NCBI GenBank assembly: GCA_037043015.1
Contig: CM073328.1
Coordinates: 5,877,409-5,941,408 of the forward strand
DNA: 64,000 nt
Direction: 5' to 3'
Source of the DNA: Bryum argenteum
Lineage: Eukaryota; Streptophyta; Bryopsida; Bryales; Bryaceae
Within the stretch, counting starts at the first letter, position 1. Every line of letters starts with the position of its first letter. Positions 11,301-22,781 of the stretch are shown here, piece after piece. The notes under the pieces were generated by a model. That model was not told where the DNA came from and did not search any database. It saw only the letters and a list, made by a program, of their open reading frames with translations. Both the position numbers and the translations under genes were made by a program.

Positions 11301-13930
11301 TACACAGAGAAGAAGATAATATGTACATAGGTGTTTGTGATTGGGGATTTGCATGTAAGATAGAGTTTCCTCTGCTATCCAACTATGCATATCCATCACA
11401 AAAAGAATTGGAGGCAGATAGAATAAGACGGCCTTGGGTGGATCCATCTTTAATGAGTGTTTATGGATCAAAAGTAGCTAAATTTAGTTTAGCTACTGAT
11501 GTGTATGTTACATCAAGGATAGCATCTTGGATTATAGGGCCTTTTGATGAAGACAGTGAGATTTCGTCCACGATTATAAGATATACACTCATGGCCTATG
11601 GTTGCTTCAAGAGTGAACCCGCAAACGAATGTTATAATACCCTTTTACAAAGAGTAAAGGGATTCCAACGGTCAATACCCATTTTGAGGAATGATCCAAT
11701 AGAGACCATGTTTGAGACCATTGATGTATATTTTATTAATCTAAATATATAAATTCGATATGTATTTTTTAATATTTTCTGTATAAACTTATTTGAAGTT
11801 TATGAATGTTTTATAGCTTTAGGCAATCCAAGTTGAACGTGCTCAACGGCACGGGTCCCACTAGTGTCTTTTACAAACAAAAAAAAACAAATAAGACAAT
11901 GAAACACTCAAAGTATCCGGAGAGTTAACCTTTTGGGAAAACTAACCACCAACTGAGTTTTCAATGTCTTTTACAAACAAAAAAAAACAAATAAGACAAT
12001 GAAACACTCAAAATATCCGGAGAGTTAACCTTTTGGGAAAAACTAACCACCAACTGAGTTTTTTATGTCTTTTACAAATAAAAATAAAAAGAAACAAACA
12101 ATCAATGTACTTAAAAAGTGAACACAGTGGAAATAAGTAATTATTAATGGAGTTTATAAGTCTTTGAGAATTACAAAAAAATAACAAACAAAAAAATACT
12201 TTTAATTTTTAATTTTTTTTTAATATATCAAACTAAAATCTTATATATTTTGGAACTTACCTGGAATTTTGGAAACATCTCCAACCTGTTTAATAAGAAA
12301 AGTCAAATATTAGCATATGCCCATTCAAAATTTACATAGATCATAATCAATTCAAAGAAAAATAACTATAATAGTATGATCTTCAAACCTCAAGATTATG
12401 TTTTATTTTCATCAAATCAAACCCTTGTGTTTTCTCAAATATCATAAAAAATTGATGTGAATTTTGCAATCAAAATTAACATTTTAGTAGATAACCTTAA
12501 TCAAATATTGAAACATAAAAATTATATAAAATTCAAACATATATTTATAGATCTTAATCACAAATATCAAAGATTAACATGCACAAATTCCGAATATGTA
12601 CACATTATTACTAATCATTAAGAAAATCAACATGTTATGCTAAGACTTTTGTAAAAAATTATTATAGAAAATTATAAAATTCTGCAGAAAAAACTATATT
12701 TATCAAAAACTACATATTCTAAAAGCATTCTTATATAAATTAGCCACAGAAAGTGCAAGATTAAAATAATGTCAAAACATAAGTAAAACTACATTTACTT
12801 TAAAAAAAACTTAAATAACTAAGCCAAAAAAATTCAAGACAAAAACAAAATCCAAATATAAATAAAACTTACAATTACATAGTCCAGAACAAATCTTAAA
12901 TGATTAAGGTAAAGAAAATGCAATATGAGCAATAAGATTAAAACATAAGTAAAGCTTATAACTACATATATGATAAGAATTCTTACAATAATAATACCAA
13001 AGTAAATGCAAAGTGAAAAACAAGATCCAAACATAAATGACACTTAAAATTAAATATACTAAAAAAATTCCTAAATAATTAAACTAAAAGAGATGTAAGA
13101 TAAAGAAAAAAAATCCAAACATAAGTAAAGATTACAACTACATCTAGTAAAACAATTATCATAATAATTAAGCCAAAGTAAATGCAAGATCAAAACAAAT
13201 ATTCAAATAAAAGTGAAGATATTTAGTTTGAACTAGATAAAAACACAAAAGACCCAAATCCTATAGAATCACTTGATAGAATGTAGGAAAAAAAAAATTA
13301 AAGAGCACAAAAAATTTGACAAAGTTATAAAAAGAATTTTAGATTCAAAACAATCACTAACAATCAATCCTGTAAACAATATTGGGCCACTTTTCTATAC
13401 AAGATCTCCATTCAAGTGACAAATATTAACGTTATAAATTCATTGTTAAGTTTGTTATTGAACTCATATAAAAACGTTATAAGTTCATTTTGTAATTATT
13501 CTCAAACTCTTATTCCCCACAAATTAAATTTTTTGACAGATTGGCAGACTTTCATCAAAATTATTAGGTTGAGTCCAAATTAGGTTGATTTGCTTTAAAA
13601 ACAAATTTCTTGTTTTTACGAAAAATAACATTTTGTATAAATATATTTTAAGATCCGTACGCTAAAATTTGATTAAACCGGGAATGTGGACTAAATGAAT
13701 AGTTCTTAACAAGATCCTATGGTTGGATTTCTCAAAATCGATCTTAAAACAAATTTTCTCTAATTTCAGAAAAGGTTGTTTGAGGTTAGTTTTGTATCTT
13801 ATTACACCCTAATTTTCACTTATGATTTTAGAATTAAGAAAAAGTATTGTACCTGTTGGTCAAGTGGAGACATGCCCTCATTAGGTGATATGGATTGTAG
13901 ACCTCTGTCATTTCCAAAGTCCTCTGCCAT
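8309..13930 (-). CDS. Zinc-finger protein with 2OG-Fe(II) dioxygenase-like (possibly JBP/TET-like) domain; five exons, two apparent frame breaks
   Basis: Exons: 13930-13853, 12285-12261 (25 nt), 9764-9059, 8935-8686, 8575-8309. The first three join in perfect phase, from ATG to a basic KKRRKR stretch (~res 39-44). Two C2H2-like fingers follow: C71, C74, H86, H92, and roughly C121, C126, H141, H146. Exon 4 holds TKDYSCNPHVDEDDLSY, an H-x-D iron motif near residue 336. Exon 5 holds FLFPSLRFYVEP, then GDIVLCKSSELVHCTK, giving the distal His. This order fits a double-stranded beta-helix dioxygenase; the JBP/TET link is inference. Two frame problems are visible: the A6 run at the exon 4 start, and one extra base near 8525 between VEPR and GDIV. 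So it is a recent pseudogene or has assembly errors. Intron 2 hosts a tandem array and a Helitron. Confidence 0.6.
10242..10309. other. 68-nt near-perfect hairpin at the Helitron 5' end
   Basis: ATACAGGAGGC (10242-10252) pairs with GCCTCCTGTAT (10299-10309). Inside, GTCTC pairs with GAGAC, ACGACGG with CCGTCGT, and TCC with GGA around a GCGC loop. It starts 11 bases from the Helitron 5' terminus, so it is most simply a subterminal structure of the element. Confidence 0.75.
10612..11752 (+). pseudogene. Divergent protein-kinase-like gene carried by the Helitron
   Basis: An open frame from 10820 to 11752 shows kinase landmarks in order: VARRSYGVIFKC (glycine-loop position, glycines mostly lost), EEEYACKAF (VAIK-type Lys), IHCDLSPDILLH (HRD-like, Asp kept, the usual K and N not), GVCDWGFACK (DWG for DFG), RRPWVDPSL (APE region) and ATDVYVTSRIASWIIG (subdomain IX). 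An upstream stretch (10612-10764, starting MSFERFDSLICEEV) ends at a stop, and related coding sequence resumes before 10820, so the full gene is broken or spliced. The changed motifs suggest little or no catalytic activity. It lies wholly inside the Helitron and runs antisense to the host intron. Confidence 0.65.
12096..13850. other. AT-rich intron DNA around the 25-nt exon
   Basis: Apart from exon 2 (12261-12285) of the minus-strand zinc-finger gene, I see only AT-rich low-complexity sequence with drifting AACATAAGTAAA-like motifs. There are no element ends and no coding frames of note. Confidence 0.5.
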
Positions 13931-13979
13931 ACCTCCTTACCAAACCCTACTCTTCCAACTCATGCATAGTGCAAGATAA

Positions 13980-15068
13980 CCTATATACCACACAAATTTA
14001 AGAAAACCTTACATTGAATAGAGCCAAAAGTGTGAAGCTCCAAAAGTGGAACAATTGTATTACATACTCTTGCAAATGACACAGTCTCTGAAAAACATAA
14101 CAAGTGGCTTTGCTCCATGTACCAACAACTTTAAACAACATACCAAAACATTATTTTATAAGCTAAAATCTAATAGTTGCCTCAATTAAGGTTTTCAAGG
14201 CGCAACGATAAAGAAAAAAAAAAAACAATCAAGTTACTTCTCTTTCTAAGTACAAATTCCAATGGAATGCAAGCACTGAGCCGTGAGATCCCGAAAAGGG
14301 ACTTACTGGCCAGAAGCAAAGACACACAGAGCCAAACACGAAATTACCAGCCAATGATAGACCCGCAGTGCTTTCACAAAACTTTTAGGTTTGCACGTGA
14401 CCCACAAATTGTCTCCACCTGCGAACACAAGAAATTGTTACCACTTTATTGTCAACTAATATGGAAGATCATGAAAAACAAAACAATTAAGGCTTTTCAA
14501 TAGAAGGCAAGATACCATCTCATAATCGAAATAGAACCAACAAAAGAGACTGGTGTAATATAAGAGTGATGTGATAACTGATTGAAACATACAAACTAAA
14601 AAAATAGTGTGTCATATTCACTTATAATGAAACAAGTCCAGCCCGTGTCCTTCGGACAAACTAACATCTAAAATGTGCAACCATGAAGCTCATATGTTCC
14701 TACTACTAAATCAAGAACGATCTATCAACTTCTTGTTCTTAACGATCATAACACTCACTTAAGTTTAGTGAATTGATTTGCTTTGGATAAAAAAAGCTCA
14801 ACTTTAATGATGATAACACTCTTTTAACATTTAGTGAATTGATTTACCTTGGACTTAAAAAAGCTCAGCTTTATAAATGATAACACTCAATTAACTCCAG
14901 TGAAATATTTCGGCTTTTTGGCTTTTAAAAGGGGATTCGAGCTCTCTGATTGGCCCATTGACAACAGATATTCCCACTTTACATTTTATTATAGATATAT
15001 ACTATAAAATAAAATAAGGTAACTCAATCAGTTCACACACAAAATTGATCACAACAAGCTTAATTAAG
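13980..15068. repeat. Intergenic DNA with a ~68-bp tandem repeat at 14740-14905
   Basis: Two full units and one partial unit repeat (starts near 14740, 14808 and 14878) with the shared core GATAACACTC...AGTGAATTGATTT. The short open frame at 14177-14503 has no recognisable domain. No gene is supported. Confidence 0.55.
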
Positions 15069-15440
15069 CTTAACCCTTAAATGCCCAAGCAAGCCCGAGG
15101 GGCTTGATTCCAACAGAATCTTCCCTGTAGCTCTCACTGTACTCAACTTGTCACTTATATTTTGATGTCAAACTGGTCACCTTCTTTTGATGTATTGAAA
15201 AAGTGAGATTTGACAATTCAAATCACAATTTGTATGAGTGATTTTGTGCTTTGAAAGGATTATGGTAGGTAGGTTGGGGTGGTACATAACCTTGTAGGAG
15301 GTTGCAAGCTCATCATTGATTGGTTCATTCACAATGCCCAAGTTCAAAAAGTGCACTATTCATGATGCCCAAGTCCAAAAGATGATGTGATCCAATTTTG
15401 GGCTGCCCATTTCAGACCCCAAGGGCGTTTAAGGGTTAAG
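15069..15440. mobile_element. TTAA-flanked terminal-inverted-repeat mini-element (372 bp)
   Basis: The ends CTTAACCCTTAAATGCCC and GGGCGTTTAAGGGTTAAG are inverted repeats of 18 bp with one mismatch. Both ends carry TTAA next to CCCT/AGGG, matching a family seen at several places in this window. There is no coding capacity. Confidence 0.75.
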
Positions 15441-16752
15441 TCATACTCTGAAGGCCCGTTCAGATACAGCATTTCTGATGCATGCGGCGGCAGTGCTATA
15501 TGTGAATGGGCCAAATATATTTACAGGGAATATTTTGGAAACCGATAAATATAAAGAATGAAATGAGAATTTACTAGAATGCAACACAAGTAGGAAGGCA
15601 ACGCAAAAAAAGAGCACATCAAGACTTGCTGCGATGAACTTTATAAGGCCTTCAATATTTTATTGTTTATGGGTTTTACCTTCCCCTGTTTGGAGAACGC
15701 AAAAGCAATTGTGGCAGTGGGCTGGTGTGAACCGGCCATGAGTCATTTATAGGCAAAATTTCGTCAACTTCGATGCCATAAATGTGAAGTAGAATTGGAG
15801 AAAAACAACTTCCTACAACTTGTATCGGTAAGTACTGAGATTCTGGTCATTAACACAACAACAAACACTGTGCGGCCAGATATGTACAGTACACTGTACC
15901 TTGAGAACAGAGAAGTTGCAGTATTTCCAAAGTCAACTCGAATACAAACAAAAACTCCTTTAAATCCGAGCTCCAATTTGCAAGCATCGAGAAACCAGTG
16001 TAGAGCTTCTTCTTATGGGCTATCTACCTGATGTTCTCCCTCAGTTGAGATGCTCATTTGTTTTCTTTTCGGTGGTTGTCAGCTCATGTTCACACCCTCC
16101 GCTGCAAACCGTGAAAGCACTGCATATGAAATACAGTGAAAGTGACAATCAAAAGTACATTTGTGAAGGAATATGCGGTAACATGACAAATCTAAAATAG
16201 GCAGAAATAAATCACTCTACAGCAAGACAGAAATCAACACAACACATAAAACAGAGGGGACTATAATTGCGGTAGTGTATTGCAGTTGCACAGTGCTCAA
16301 CCTTAGCTGCGACAGGAAAAGACAAAGATTTGAATATTTTTTGTTTCTTCATTTTACCTACATCCTTTCAGGAACGCTAACGCAACAGTGGCACTACGCT
16401 GGTGTGAACGGACCATGAATACTGCTGCAATTGAGGAGCCAGGACTCCAGAGCCGATGAGCGCAGCGGTACAGTACCTTGATAAAGGAGCCGCTTATGGA
16501 AGGGAAAAGCGTGCGCAAAAGCGCATGGTTAAACTGAACCCTAAACCCCTCTCTGTGGTTAACGGACACAAAACGACGGAGACCCCAATCCTGGCCCCAT
16601 ACCCGCCAGTTGGACCGACCCGACCGGGACGAAAACTAACTGTGCCCCTCAATCCTCGTAGGTACCCCCAGCGCTGACCTGGCACAACTGCCCAACCCAC
16701 TTCTGTACCTCCTGTTAGGCCAACTGCACGGCTGGGCTCATGAACCAGATCA
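15441..16752. repeat. Intergenic DNA with repeated element ends
   Basis: A block ending GCTGGTGTGAACCGGCC (to 15737) is repeated at 16371-16413 as GCTGGTGTGAACGGACC with the same upstream sequence. Near 15453, GGCCCGTTCA begins a small inverted structure closing at about 15512. These look like ends of one short inverted-repeat element family, but I could not fix boundaries or a target duplication. No gene is seen. The GC-rich stretch at 16560-16750 is unexplained. Confidence 0.4.
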
Positions 16753-16856
16753 AGCCCCCCTTCTGTTAAGCCCCCCATGTGATTGGGGCCAGAAAGCCCC
16801 CCAGAAAGCCCCCCATGTGATTGGGGCCAGAAAGCCCCCCATGTGATTGGGGCCGA
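16753..16856. repeat. 26-bp tandem repeat, unit AAGCCCCCCATGTGATTGGG
   Basis: Units start near 16768, 16806 and 16832, with a truncated piece between the first and second. It is strikingly GC-rich for this window. No function is evident. Confidence 0.8.
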
Positions 16857-16981
16857 TGTGTGAATCCAGTAATTGAAATTAGGGTACCTCTAAAATGATG
16901 AACGTTGTTTACTTTCATATCTAAGGTACTCATTGATTTATTATCACATCTCTTTAGGTGGTAAGTCCCTTGTCAGGATAG

Positions 16982-17468
16982 TTAACTCCTAAAGTGGAAC
17001 GGTCCCAAAACTGCCAAAAGCCTTCGAAATCACCCTTTTTCAATACAAGATGAATTTTTAAGATTTTTGACGTAAAATCAAGTATTTAACGGTAAGATCT
17101 TGTACCTAACTTGTCCATGTATGTGTGTATCGAATCTTAGCTTCAAATTCCTTACCAATTGTGAGATCATAACATTCAAATTGAAGTTTCTATAATTCAA
17201 TAGATTTTGGGCAAATTCGAGAATAAATGAGCGTATACCCTAGTTTTGGGCAGATTTCAATATGCCCTAATAATGTTCTCAAACTTTGATCGTGATTATC
17301 TCCTAAAGTATGAGGAATTCTGGAGCATGAATGATCTTTTTAGAAAGGTATAGATAAAATCTACAACCTGCAAAATGTTCTAACTTCATGAGATAATTAA
17401 TTAGTAAACTAGAGGTTCACTAAAGTCAAATCGACTCATTTTGGGCCTCTCAAAACTTTGAGGGTTAA
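16982..17468. mobile_element. TTAA-flanked mini-element (worn)
   Basis: It starts TTAACTCCTAAAGT and ends ACTTTGAGGGTTAA. Interior sequence recurs at 18145-18320 (for example the stretch around AAAGTCAAATCGAC), so these are related copies. Confidence 0.5.
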
Positions 17469-18327
17469 TGGCATGGGTTATTTTATTTATTTTAACTTGC
17501 TATGTTTAATATATATATTGATTTATTCTTGATCAATGTTGTAATCTATAATGACATGAGGAGTGAGCCTCTCCTGAGAGAAATAATTGGACAACGTGAT
17601 CTTTGCACTAATTTGTGGTTCTCATCTCTCATTGCGAAAGGTGGTCAAGCATAGTGAACTAAAGGTCCATGTAAAGGTCCATGTTTAAAAATGCGTTATA
17701 AACTATTTCTTGAAGCTCATTTGGGCACAACAAATCAACTTTTTTGGAAATAATTTGGTCAAACAAAATCTTTAAATTCTTTCACCTCCGAATTTTTTTA
17801 TGTCATATGTAGAATTTTTGCAAAATCTATGCTTGTTGTAAAAATGAGGACTAAATAGTTCTTTCAACTCAAAAATTACATATCCCACATGCATTGTTGG
17901 ATACGACTCCACTCCTCTTGTATAAGTCACAGAGCATTCTAGGACTTTGAAGATTCAAGTCTTACATTCTAACCTATGGGTGGGAGGAGGACTTGATAAT
18001 AAGCCGAATTTTAAAAAAATTAAAGGATAAAACTACCGAAATTTACAATATACTATTTTTAGGCGCCGGAATTAGTTTTTGAAATTTGATTAATTATTCG
18101 GCAGCAAGGTGCCGAAGCTGCCCCAAACGTACAGTACTGATTTTGAAGTTTGAGGGTGGATAACTCTTAAAGTATAAGGAATTTTGATGCGCGAATGGTG
18201 TCATTGGAAAGGTATTGGAAAACTCTACGATCTGCAAAAGTTTCAACATCACACGATCTAAATGTAGTACCTTAGATCCTGACCAAAGTCAAATCGACCT
18301 GATTTGGATTTCAGTGACATTTAGGGG

Positions 18328-18592
18328 TTAACCCCTAAATTGTATTGATGCAAAATTGTCCAAATTTCAAATTTTGACCTTCTTCCACTTCAGGCTTCAG
18401 AAAGCTCAATCCAAGCATTCTTTAAAAGATCCAACCGTAGGATCTCAAATTCAATTTGACTTTCTACTCACCATAGAAATTTGAACCGTTGATTCTTCTT
18501 CATTTGTGAGATTATAATGGTCAAAGTTGGCTAGAATTTTCTCCATAGAACCTCCAAAACCATTTCCGGTTGTAAGTAAAGTTAGGGGTTAA
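18328..18592. mobile_element. TTAA-flanked mini-element sharing TTAA with neighbours on both sides
   Basis: At 18328-18331 and again at 18589-18592 the pattern is AGGGG-TTAA-CCC. One element's end and the next one's start therefore meet at a single TTAA. This segment is the middle element. Confidence 0.6.
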
Positions 18593-18813
18593 CCCGTAAA
18601 TGTCCCATGGGGATAGTAAATACAAGACTGTATAATTGGCATTTTCTACCAATAAAGAAGCTCTAAATAGGGATCTTAATGGATCATTAGAACCGCATTG
18701 ATGTAAATTTCAACTTTTGTGTTGAACTCAAACCTATAAAAGGTTTAATTCCATTCCAAATACTAGAAAAATACACCGTATTCTACTGGCCGCAAAGGCA
18801 CTTTCGAAGTTAA
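18589..18813. mobile_element. TTAA-flanked mini-element related to the copy at 42477-42709
   Basis: It begins TTAACCCGTAAATGTCCC and shares its whole interior (GGGGATAGTA, CACCGTATTCTA, GGCACT) with 42477-42709, which retains a cleaner right end. Confidence 0.65.
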
Positions 18814-19307
18814 ATGCTGGATAAGAACTTTGTATACTCAACCTTGACAATATTTATATTTCTACAATAAACTTTCTGCAGTATATTCTATTTGTGGTGG
18901 AACAGTAATTATTCTAGATCACCAACTGAACAATGTTGAAAACATTTATAGCAACACCTTCCATATTTTGCAGTTGATTAATTAAAAAATGATTCAAAAT
19001 TTATTTTTCTTTCATCATGGCAGTCCCAAAAACTTTTAGTTGACAAATATTTCACATTTGTTAACGTATGCTTCTAATGATAGTAATTTCAAATTCTAAT
19101 TCTGAGTCAGTCCAAAGAAAACTTTGGATATACAGTACAGGAACGCACTCCCTGTATATCCAGTGTCGATTGCTGCTGCTCTTAGTGCCTACGCGTCCCC
19201 AATATCTAGTAGTGCCAACTCGTCCCCACATGCAAGCGAGATTAGGGTTCCACTGTCCAGATTTGGTACCTGCACTTGCAGTCGTGTGGTAATGGATTCC
19301 GTGGCTC

Positions 19308-19339
<32 letters not shown>

Positions 19340-20762
19340 TTTTTTTCTTTTTTGACACAAATAAAGGGAGACCTTTACTGCAAGATAGAATACATACAAA
19401 GCTTCCTCCGCCAAGTCCGGGGCTCATATATTTTTACACTTTGCAACCGCCGTCGTTAGGAGTTCCCTACAATTTTTGGATTGTTTGCTTAACTCTTCCT
19501 AAAGTGGGATTTCTAAAATTCCACTTGGGGGCATGCATGTGTGTCGCTCGAAGGGCACATGGATTAGAAGAAATTTGGATTTTTTAGCCGCCAGCATTAA
19601 TTGTCGACAAAAAATTGCTTCACCGTAACAGGAAACTCGACGGAGGCACCCCTCATCCGCAGAATCGTCATTCTGCAACCCATGACTCCACAAAATACAC
19701 ATAATGCTGGCATGGCCGCCCTATCCACACCTACGAATCCCTTTGCGGAGGGTGAAGGAAGAGCCCGAAGTGGTGTACGTAGATGCGCACTTCCTATCAC
19801 GAACTGGAGCCCAAGAAGGTGTTTCTCAGGTACTATGAACAAACCGTAGCACTACTTTGCATAAGTCGTTCTTATTTTCTACAAGAGTTGATATCTCACA
19901 TACCAGTGCGTCGACATGCCTTCTCGTGGTTTCAATAACTCGATATTTCTTTGTTTAATTATGGACCCTTTTCGGATAATAATCATGTTGAAGGGATCAA
20001 CGACGCTCTTTTCATGCATCCCGTGGAGACGGAGCCGTACATGAATCATTCTTTGCAGAAATGACGGATTATATAGTATAAGGGGAGATATAGCCACGCC
20101 TTATGCGTGGCAAGAACAAGCTGAAGAACTTGATTTGCACTTCACTTCGGGGAGTATGCACAGTTTGGTATAATTTTGTCAAAGACTAGAGGGAGTGGTA
20201 TGTAGGAATGGTTGCTTTCAATCGTTACTAGGCAGAGAAAGATAGCAACGAGTCCTCCGACTGTGACACCGACTTCTGATTTGGCTTATATTCCACTGAT
20301 AAAGCTCGTTTAGAGTTGAGTAGATTTATACAGTCCGAGTTATATGTGGAGCATCATAGGGGGAACACTTTCATCTCCAGTGCTTAATTTCCCCACTCTC
20401 TGTTAGGAGAAGTCTTACTGGATTCGGTTCCCTTAGTTGCGTCACTAGGATAGACCATCATTCTAATGTGTGGGACATGCCGCGGCAGTATCCCGGAGTG
20501 TGCAATATCCTTGGATTCCTCCCAAGTTTTATTACAAATTCTTACGTATTTTGTGGATTATTCCGCGAGTGTGCAACCCCTAAATGGATTCCATAAGTTC
20601 TTTGTCTTGAAAGTTTGTTCTGTTGAAGCTCATTCCAGGGGATCTTTATTGGTAGCGTGGCTCATAATGTGTATCCATTCACTGATATTGCAGGAGTTCT
20701 GCCATGCAATCTTCTCACAAGCAACAACCAACCTTTGCGGACTCCGTCACAACGCCATCGAC
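18814..20762. other. Intergenic stretch, no gene recognised
   Basis: It holds a TA-rich microsatellite near 19308-19340 and a perfect 10-bp stem GGATATACAG / CTGTATATCC (about 19127-19162). Several short open frames occur at 19060-19850 and 20466-20873, but none shows a domain. Composition is more balanced than the AT-rich flanks and may be worn transposon or host coding DNA, which I could not identify. Confidence 0.4.
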
Positions 20763-22123
20763 ATGGAGTCGAACGGATATATCCCGATAAATACATCGGG
20801 TCAGGTAATTGGGATTCATAGTTCCTATCAATTTGATCAATTCGGACTAAACAAGGTTGCTATCAGTATTTGACTCTTATTTTTCTTTGTGATTCTGTAC
20901 ACAAGTCATTTTTTTCTTACATAATGTCTACGACACTTTATCTCATGCGGTTCTATTTCCTGATGTTTCTACAGTCAATGAACAGCTCTGGAATGTCGCT
21001 GCTATCTCCCTACCCACAACGACCGCTATATGTACAGCCATGGTCAGGTCAAGTGATGTACTCCGGAAACGGGTCTCAGGCGGCAAGTACTAGGACTCAC
21101 AACCCCCTTCATTTTCTATACTCTGGGTTCTCAACACCTCGAACACAACATCATCCACCGCAACATGTCTATGGACACTCTCAGAGCATGAATTCGCACT
21201 CACTTGGGCCGTCGCCCATTTCCCATGCAAAAGTTGGCATGCCTTTCATGGGGTCGACGGGTTACTTACAACCGGGGTCTCAATTTATGGCAGGTGCTGC
21301 GCCAAGTGCAATGTCGAGGGATAGTTCTAGCACACACACGGGACGCCAGAGTGGGACGGTAGGAGCAGAGAGCTTCAACTCCATCCCTTTTGGCGGTTCC
21401 AATGCATTCTCGGATGACATTCGTTGGCCTGCGTGGATGGGCAATTCTCAAGTCCCATCAAATTCGAATACTCCCCCAACTGCCGTAAATGGCGACGCCA
21501 ACACCCCCATGAAAGATGCATTGAGAAGCTCAGCAGTGGTTGCTGTCCCTGGAGACACTCCCGGAAATCGGGGTGATCTGTGGAAAGACTCGAAGAGGAC
21601 ACATCAAAGGAAGTTGCAGCGCCTGGCCAAGAATGAATTCAAAGAAAAATCCGGGGAGTACCCAATCAAAGTGCCTTGCAGTGCCTCCGGCGAGATCGAG
21701 GAAGGATCTGAGTTTTTGTTGTTGTAATTTTTAGAGCCCACAGACGGCGGTTCTTGAAAATTGAGGTGATTTCTTTTTCGGATCACCCCCCTCAGGACCA
21801 GAAGACCGTAATGGAGCTCATACGGAAGAGGTTCGATTTCAACCCTCCGCTGGCTGATGGAGTTATACACGATTACCTACAGAAATGCATGAGTGCATGC
21901 CGATATCAATGGAAGAAGTTCGCGGAAGACAGGGGAAGGGGAAGAAGCACGATCAATGCCCGAGCGAATCTTTTCCAAAGATTGGTGAAATATTGGAACA
22001 CAAAGTGGAGTCGGAGGAAGAAAGTCGAGTCCTAGAGAGGGAAAGAAATGAAGAGAGCGATCATCGATTGCAGATTCTACTTGAGATACATCGTGATCAC
22101 TTAGTGCGGACACAACGGACGTA
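20763..22123 (+). CDS. CACTA-type accessory (TnpA-like) protein, N-terminal part
   Basis: Exon 1 is 20763-20804 (ATG to GGTCAG|GTAATT) and joins in phase to 20975 onward. The frame is Ser/Pro/Gly/Met-rich (MSLLSPYPQRPLYV to GGSNAFSDDIRWPAWMG), then basic (KDSKRTHQRKLQRLAKNEFK). After an AG acceptor at 21734 comes IEVISFSDHPPQDQK and later KYWNTKWSRRKKVES, a pattern like the C-terminal region of plant CACTA/Ptta accessory proteins that bind subterminal repeats. A frame change near 22020 lets a second frame (ERERNEESDHRLQILLEIHR) take over, so the gene is probably decayed or its splicing is not fully resolved. No terminal repeats were found nearby. Confidence 0.5.
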
Positions 22124-22781
22124 AGAAATCAGAGCTACATGCTTTTTCTCCCATGTTTGTACTCTTTAACTGAAAAATTTGCAATATATCAGAAGAGCCC
22201 CCAAGACTGCTTAGGATGTACAAGTATAGGCGTCTCCATTGTCATAGATATTACCCGAGGCTATTGAGATTACCGTTGCCCCCAATTGTCGCTCACAGAG
22301 ATATGTGGGGTTGTATAATGTTGCAGCCCTTGCTAGACGAGGACAACCCGGAGTCGCTGATGTGGAAAGACTTGGACTTAAGGTTGGAGTCAGAGACATT
22401 CTCAGGCCCGCAACGCTACAAGGGCGACGACGATCACCAGGTACAAGTGAGTGCTAACTACCGTGGACTGCTTTCTCTTGGAGGCCCACAATTAATTTTG
22501 TATCTTTAGGATTTGCCGAACGATAATTATTTTATCCAACTGTCCTTCGCAAAAGCAGAGGAATCATGCTTCTCTACATGTTATTCAGGTTGGGACGTCC
22601 TCTACTCCCCAGCCACATGACGGCCTTCTCTCTGCCAACCAGGTAATATTCGATCACCAGCGTCATTTTAAAACCATGAACATGGCACCTGTTTTGACTT
22701 GCGGTTTTCAATACACAGAGGGATGAAGGCAACCTAGGTAGCGGGAGTCCTCTCCACAGACGGAGTCGCCTATGTGAAAGT

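Larger units (their letters stand above)
10231..11864 (+). mobile_element. Non-autonomous Helitron (1,634 bp) with both termini and an exact A|T insertion
   Basis: The 5' end is TCTATATTAC, a classic plant Helitron start, preceded by A. The 3' end is CTAG at 11861-11864, preceded by a hairpin (CGTGC at 11838-11842, GCACG at 11849-11853) and a 7-nt spacer, and followed by T. Joining base 10230 to base 11865 restores an ordinary unit of the surrounding tandem repeat (GAGTGTTCAA then TGTCTTTTACAAAC), so insertion was between A and T without target duplication, as expected for Helitrons. There is no Rep/helicase gene. The cargo is a kinase-like relic on the same strand. Confidence 0.88.
9880..12095. 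repeat. ~100-113 bp tandem array inside intron 2, interrupted by a Helitron
   Basis: About six units recur, each with the core CCGGAGAGTTAACCTTTTGG followed by AACTAACCACCAACTGAG and GTCTTTTACAAAC; unit starts are near 10016, 10116, 11865, 11964 and 12066, with a worn one near 9925. One unit is split at 10230/11865 by the Helitron. An A run at 10126-10152 lies within the array. Confidence 0.85.

Noticed and set aside
10820-11752. A functional host protein kinase
   Set aside because: It lies wholly inside a bounded Helitron, key motifs are altered (HCD, DWG, no clear K and N after it), and the upstream part has a stop.
15453-15737. A complete hAT-like element between GGCCCGTTCA and GTGAACCGGCC
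   Set aside because: The inverted ends match only partly and the flanks do not show a matching target duplication, so only repeated element ends are reported.
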